A stretch of 64,000 nucleotides of DNA from positions 24,547,146 through 24,611,145 of the forward strand of contig NC_084940.1 of the NCBI RefSeq assembly GCF_958298935.1, given 5' to 3'. A program made the translations under genes and the position numbers. The first letter of the stretch is position 1. The number at the start of each line of letters is the position of its first letter. Below are positions 60,132 to 64,000 of this stretch, piece by piece. The notes under the pieces are model-generated. The model had not been told where the DNA came from. It ran no database searches and worked only from the letters and a program-made list of their open reading frames with translations. Source of the DNA: Phragmites australis (lineage: Eukaryota > Streptophyta > Magnoliopsida > Poales > Poaceae).

Positions 60132-60950
60132 ATGCCCAGGCTTTCTAGTGGTTTTGACCCATCGTGCTTTGGTCTCCTCCTTGGTGTAAAAAATTTCAGA
60201 GTAACATCCTTAGTTACAAAGCTCGGCCGTTGTCTTTATGCCAATGTTTTCAGACAATCAAAAGATGAGAAATATCGTCGCCGAGTTCTCAAGGATTTCT
60301 CGAAGATGCTTGATGATCGGGTAATTTAAAAAATAAATATGTATACAAACTCATCACTTCATCCTACCTGATCTGCTTTAACTTGCAGAGACTTTAGCTT
60401 CTATGTGGATATTTAACTTGCAGATTGTAGCATCAACATGCTGAGCATGCATCATCTATATGTGACCTCTGTATGGACTTGCATGTTCAACAGTACCATG
60501 CTGTTTATGTAAATGACTAGGCCAGAAATACAATGATGTAGTCTATGGTTTGTTCAGAGAACATATGGTTATGTTGCAACTCCGGTATATAATTCATGTA
60601 CTTCCATGTCGACCCCTGTGTAGTTCAGCTAGCATCTTTCTTGGTTTGGTATTGATCTGTGTAGCTCTTGGCAAACAATCCAGCGTTCCTTCACTACAAA
60701 TGATTGAGCCACGTATAAGTCTCACTCACCAGTTCAAAAGAATCGTAAGCCGCTTATTACAATCAACTCTAAAAAACTACGTACCAAAAGAGGTAATTTT
60801 AAGCAGCCACATATCACTAATATATTGTAATATAATTTGCATCCAAATATTACTAACACCATATCTCCATATGTTTCAGGATATAGGCTCTAGCTTACCT
60901 CAGGATGAAACAACAATTGATCCAATGGACACCGAGGAATCTGAGTATGT
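60132..60950 (+). other. Possible exons of an unrecognised gene, cut by an LTR
   Basis: Three exon-like pieces: about 60132-60319 (VTKLGRCLYANVFRQSKDE and RRVLKDFSKMLDDR, followed by GTAATT), about 60735-60792 (RIVSRLLQSTLKNYVPKE, followed by GTAATT) and about 60880-60945 (after TTTCAG; DIGSSLPQDETTIDPMDTEE). Charged, helix-like composition. I do not recognise the family. The LTR at 60955 starts directly after the last piece. Confidence 0.35.
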
Positions 60951-60954
60951 ATAT

Positions 60955-61344
60955 TGTTGGATATGTATCAAATAATTGTACGAAGTTGGTTACATATAGG
61001 ATTTAGAGTTGTATTAGCGGTATATGACGAAATCCTAGTAGAACTCTAGTCGAATTCTAGTAGGATTGCTGTCTTCAGGTCTCCTCATAAATATGAGAGG
61101 AGGGCCGATGTTTGTAACCATGATGACGGCATAGCGACAGGTTCGCAGGGGGCAGCAAGTCTGCGGAACCCTGGGAAGTGGCCGGTGTTGCTAGTTGTGG
61201 AGGAGCGCCCGTAGTCATGCCTCGGGGATGTAGGCTTCGGCTGAACCTCGTTAACAAACATCGTGCCTCTGGTGTCGTCTGTGATCATGTGCATCATCTC
61301 GGTAGATTCATCTGTTGCTTCTGTTGATGGCTTATTTCCTAACA
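60955..61344 (+). repeat. 5' LTR of the LARD-like element (390 bp)
   Basis: TGTTGGATATGTATC to TTTCCTAACA. TATA-like ATAAATATGAG at 61087. Same family as the minus-strand copy at 38815-39235. Confidence 0.85.
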
Positions 61345-61345
61345 A

Positions 61346-61359
61346 GTGGTACCAAAGCT
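61346..61359 (+). other. Primer-binding site
   Basis: GTGGTACCAAAGCT two bases after the LTR resembles the initiator tRNA-Met site TGGTATCAGAGC of copia elements. Confidence 0.75.
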
Positions 61360-63481
61360 ATGGTTGGATTGGATCTAGAGACGTTGCATGGAAGATCACA
61401 CAGAGGCGTGAGGATTATGCTCTACAAGGCATCGTGTAACGCACGGGCGGTGCGGGCGGATACGTCGCAAGGTGGAGCACGACGACGGCCGTTGCGTATA
61501 GGCGGTGCGCGTAACGGCTACGACGGGTCGATGCATGCGTAGGCGGCTCGGAGGCATCGCGGACATGCGGTATGCACAAACGTGTACGGGAGCATCGGCA
61601 ACAGCTATGGTTACTAGCTGGATAACGCCGTCAAGGACGGCGCGAAGATCGGTTGGCTCGGATGCACATGGGTGCAGGTTTTGGCGTGCAGTGACGCAGG
61701 CCTTTGTCGACTTGCATGCGATGCAACAGCAGACCCGATCGGCTGAGGAAGCCGAGCTCCAGGCACGCGGATTTGCGCCGCGTGGGGAGCGATGGATGGC
61801 TAGAGGCTTCAGGTCGGTGGCTCGCATGTTAGCAGGCCGTGCGGATCAGGGACGCGTGGAGGCCAGGCAAGACAGAGGTAGACGGGTACGCAAGCGGTAC
61901 TGGTGGTTGTCCGTGCGTGTGGAGACCAAGAAAGATAGGAGACGGAGTCGTGAGCGAATAGGAATTCGAGCGGGACACGGCGCTGGCTCGGTGCAACCAC
62001 AGGTCGGTTCGGCACGCTAGCATGCAAGAGCATTGATGTGGAGTCTAGGTGCTAGTTTCCTGCATGAAGACATGATACGCATGACTTTCACCATGTTGTG
62101 GGGCCTAGGTTGCATGTGATGGCTCATGGAAGCAGGATGCAAGTTGCATGCATACGGTGCTGACGGAAAGGACACGGGCTATGGCCGCTGACAAGGTCTT
62201 GCTCATGGACGAGTGGCTGGTTGGCCGGGTGGCTTGGCGCTGTGGAGCCGATTCGGCCCAAGGGCACGGCTGGCCTGTTGGCTGCCGACCGAGGGGCACG
62301 TGTGGAGCGGCTCTGAGGGTGTGCAGCGCGGCTGGGCCGAGGACGCGTGGCAAGACTGAAGAAAAAGAAGTTGTGCGTGGGTGCATGATTGGTGCGGGAG
62401 CATGTCGGCCAGGAGACACGTGGCGCGCTGGGACTGGAAGAGCCAAGCACGTGCACAAGCGTGAATCAGACGACGGGTAGAGACCAGTGTGTCTGCGCAG
62501 GGAAATTTGATGATGACAGACATGTTCAGTGACGGATCCGGGCAGATAATTCGTGGTGAAGATGAATAGTCTGGTATTTGGTGATGTGAGACCGAAGTTT
62601 CTATCAGGTATCGGATGGATTGACGTACAGGTGGCAGGGTGTGTCATGTTGATGTACACGGGATGTGCGGGTGTTGGAGTGAGACAGGAGGTCGCAGACA
62701 CGAGGTGCGCAGGTGCCAGAGTACGTCAGGATGTCACAGATGCTGATAAATATTGCAATAGGTGAAGGAGGAGAGGCATTCAACCGGTTGGTCAGACCTC
62801 ATGCCGGTGTTGCGGTGCTCAGTGATGAGCATGGGTTGTCAATGGTGTTCGGTCGTGATGCGCATGGCGACTGATGAGAGTTTGACAGTGGTAGCCGGAT
62901 AGTTTGCGGGCACATGGCAGAGGGTCCAGTGAAGGCTGGTGGACAGTTCACTTGGAGGGTGAACATATAGTGGTGCAGAGTGGACAAGCTGGCAGCGATA
63001 GGCCAGTCATACCGCGATGGCAGAGATGATGAGACTGGTGACAACGACATAGGAGTGTGAGGGCTAGTGGTGGTTGTTCTTTGTGGCGTGGCAACACGTG
63101 GTGCGAGCTTAGGATGCATGATGGCATTGGAGAGGGCTTGCATGTTTCCAAATCATCAAGGGCGTGGATCGATTCGAGTTGTACGCGTACGGGTTTCTGA
63201 AGTGTGGATCGATGGGCATGAGAAGCTTCAATGGCTGAATTGGAAGGAAGTAGAGATTGTGGAGATCTTTACTTGCAACTGGAGTAATCTGGTTGGTCTG
63301 GGCCTGTAGGAGGCTACGGTGTAAGACATCAGAGAATCGTAACCTAAACAGTTAGGTGAAAGAGTAGTGTGGCAATTTCTATGTGTGACTCAGAAAGCAA
63401 CAGTGAAGTTCTCAGTATCAAGAAACAGTAAATTGGGAGCGTAGATGTCGGATTCAGTTGGTTTTTTCATGTGATGCCCTA

Positions 63482-64000
63482 TGTCAGGACCCCGAACTCG
63501 GGTTCCCCTGTGCCTCCTGTATCAGTCCCTGGATCAAGTAGCTGATACGCACAGAATTCAACAGAATGATATCAAATACATACTTCGAATACAAATAAGT
63601 AAAATAAATACCTGAAAAGCGAAAAGATGGTCCGGTGGACAAGAATCCACAGCAGACCAGCCAGGCAGAAGAGCCTACAGCGCAGCGGAGCGAAACGACG
63701 ATGCAACCCAATGCCACAGGCAACTCGGGTGCGGACGCGACCTTAGACTTCTTCTCTTCGAATTCATCTGGGTTGAGGTTGATCTCCAACTCAACAATCT
63801 GAAAGCAACAAGACTGAGTACGGAAGGTACTCAACAAGTCCTATACTACTTCAAAGGGTTGATAGATGCATAATGAATATTTCAAGGATAAGGCTTTACG
63901 GCATAGTTTTAAGCGTAAAACAGGTTTTATGCAGATATCCAGTTATATTCTCCACCGTTAACCTTTTTGAAATAAATGTAACAAAGCTTTTGAAAACAAA
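63482..64000 (-). mobile_element. End of another LTR-like element (minus), cut by the window edge
   Basis: TGTCAGGACCCCGAACTCGG at 63482 is the complement of an LTR end GGTCCTGACA. On the minus strand there is a GTTGAGTAC...GTACTCAG..TTTCAG module (about 63845-63800), as in insertions A to C, and then coding-like sequence (VELEINLNPDEF). Family relation to A-C is by this module only. Confidence 0.5.

Larger units (their letters stand above)
60955..63481 (+). mobile_element. Copia-type LTR element with non-coding interior (LARD-like), 3' end not in view
   Basis: An LTR with TGTTG...AACA ends is followed by a tRNA-Met-type PBS, but 2.1 kb of interior shows no gag, protease, integrase or RT. 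It is GC-rich with many TGCATG and GTG words and one open frame of 171 codons (61505-62020, Arg/Gly/Ala-rich, no domain). No second LTR is seen before 63481, where another element begins. Large non-autonomous elements of this type need enzymes from a relative. Confidence 0.65.

Overview
The window is nuclear DNA of a flowering plant, almost certainly a grass (Poaceae). The signs are a Sirevirus-type Ty1/copia element, CACTA elements with TTTGCCGAGTGT subterminal repeats, a DUF4220/DUF594 gene family typical of grasses, GeBP/DUF573 genes and a MIR167 locus. Panicoid affinity is a guess. No bacterial features (operons, CRISPR, IS elements) are present. Most of the 64 kb is transposable-element (TE) sequence, heavily nested, with a few damaged host genes in between. 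Everything is read by eye; family names rest on recognised motifs, not on database searches.

Region by region: 1-9467 is the 3' part of a Sirevirus (end of pol, env-like ORF, polypurine cluster, full 3' LTR). 9468-22960 is the C-terminal RNase H tail of a LINE-like ORF2, cut into three coding pieces by large non-coding LTR-like insertions in both orientations; the Sirevirus sits inside the first of these. 25813-27454 is a non-autonomous CACTA element with a perfect AAT target-site duplication (TSD) that carries two exons and the intron of a cullin gene. 29576-35621 is a GeBP-like (DUF573) pseudogene split by a 4.8-kb copia element with both LTRs. 36824-36934 resembles mitochondrial rpl5. 38815-41511 holds an LTR copy and the 3' end of a Tat-lineage Ty3/gypsy element with an antisense ORF.

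41756-41880 folds as a MIR167 precursor and is the best candidate for a working host gene. A 100-bp AC microsatellite and a minus-strand copia gag remnant follow. 46427-48498 (minus) is a DUF4220/DUF594 membrane-protein gene with two frameshifts. 52797-54468 is a gypsy fragment between 180-bp direct repeats. 54506-57456 is a WAT1-like transporter gene lacking its 5' exons; its last intron holds a retroposed insertion with a 13-bp TSD, itself interrupted by a second CACTA element with TSD GGT. 58185-58520 is a second GeBP remnant. 60132-60950 holds possible exons of an unrecognised gene. 60955-63481 is a copia-type LTR plus PBS with non-coding interior, and 63482-64000 begins another LTR-like element.

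The host genes do not form a pathway. The window is mainly a record of successive insertions, of gene capture, and of TE sequence lying next to a conserved microRNA.
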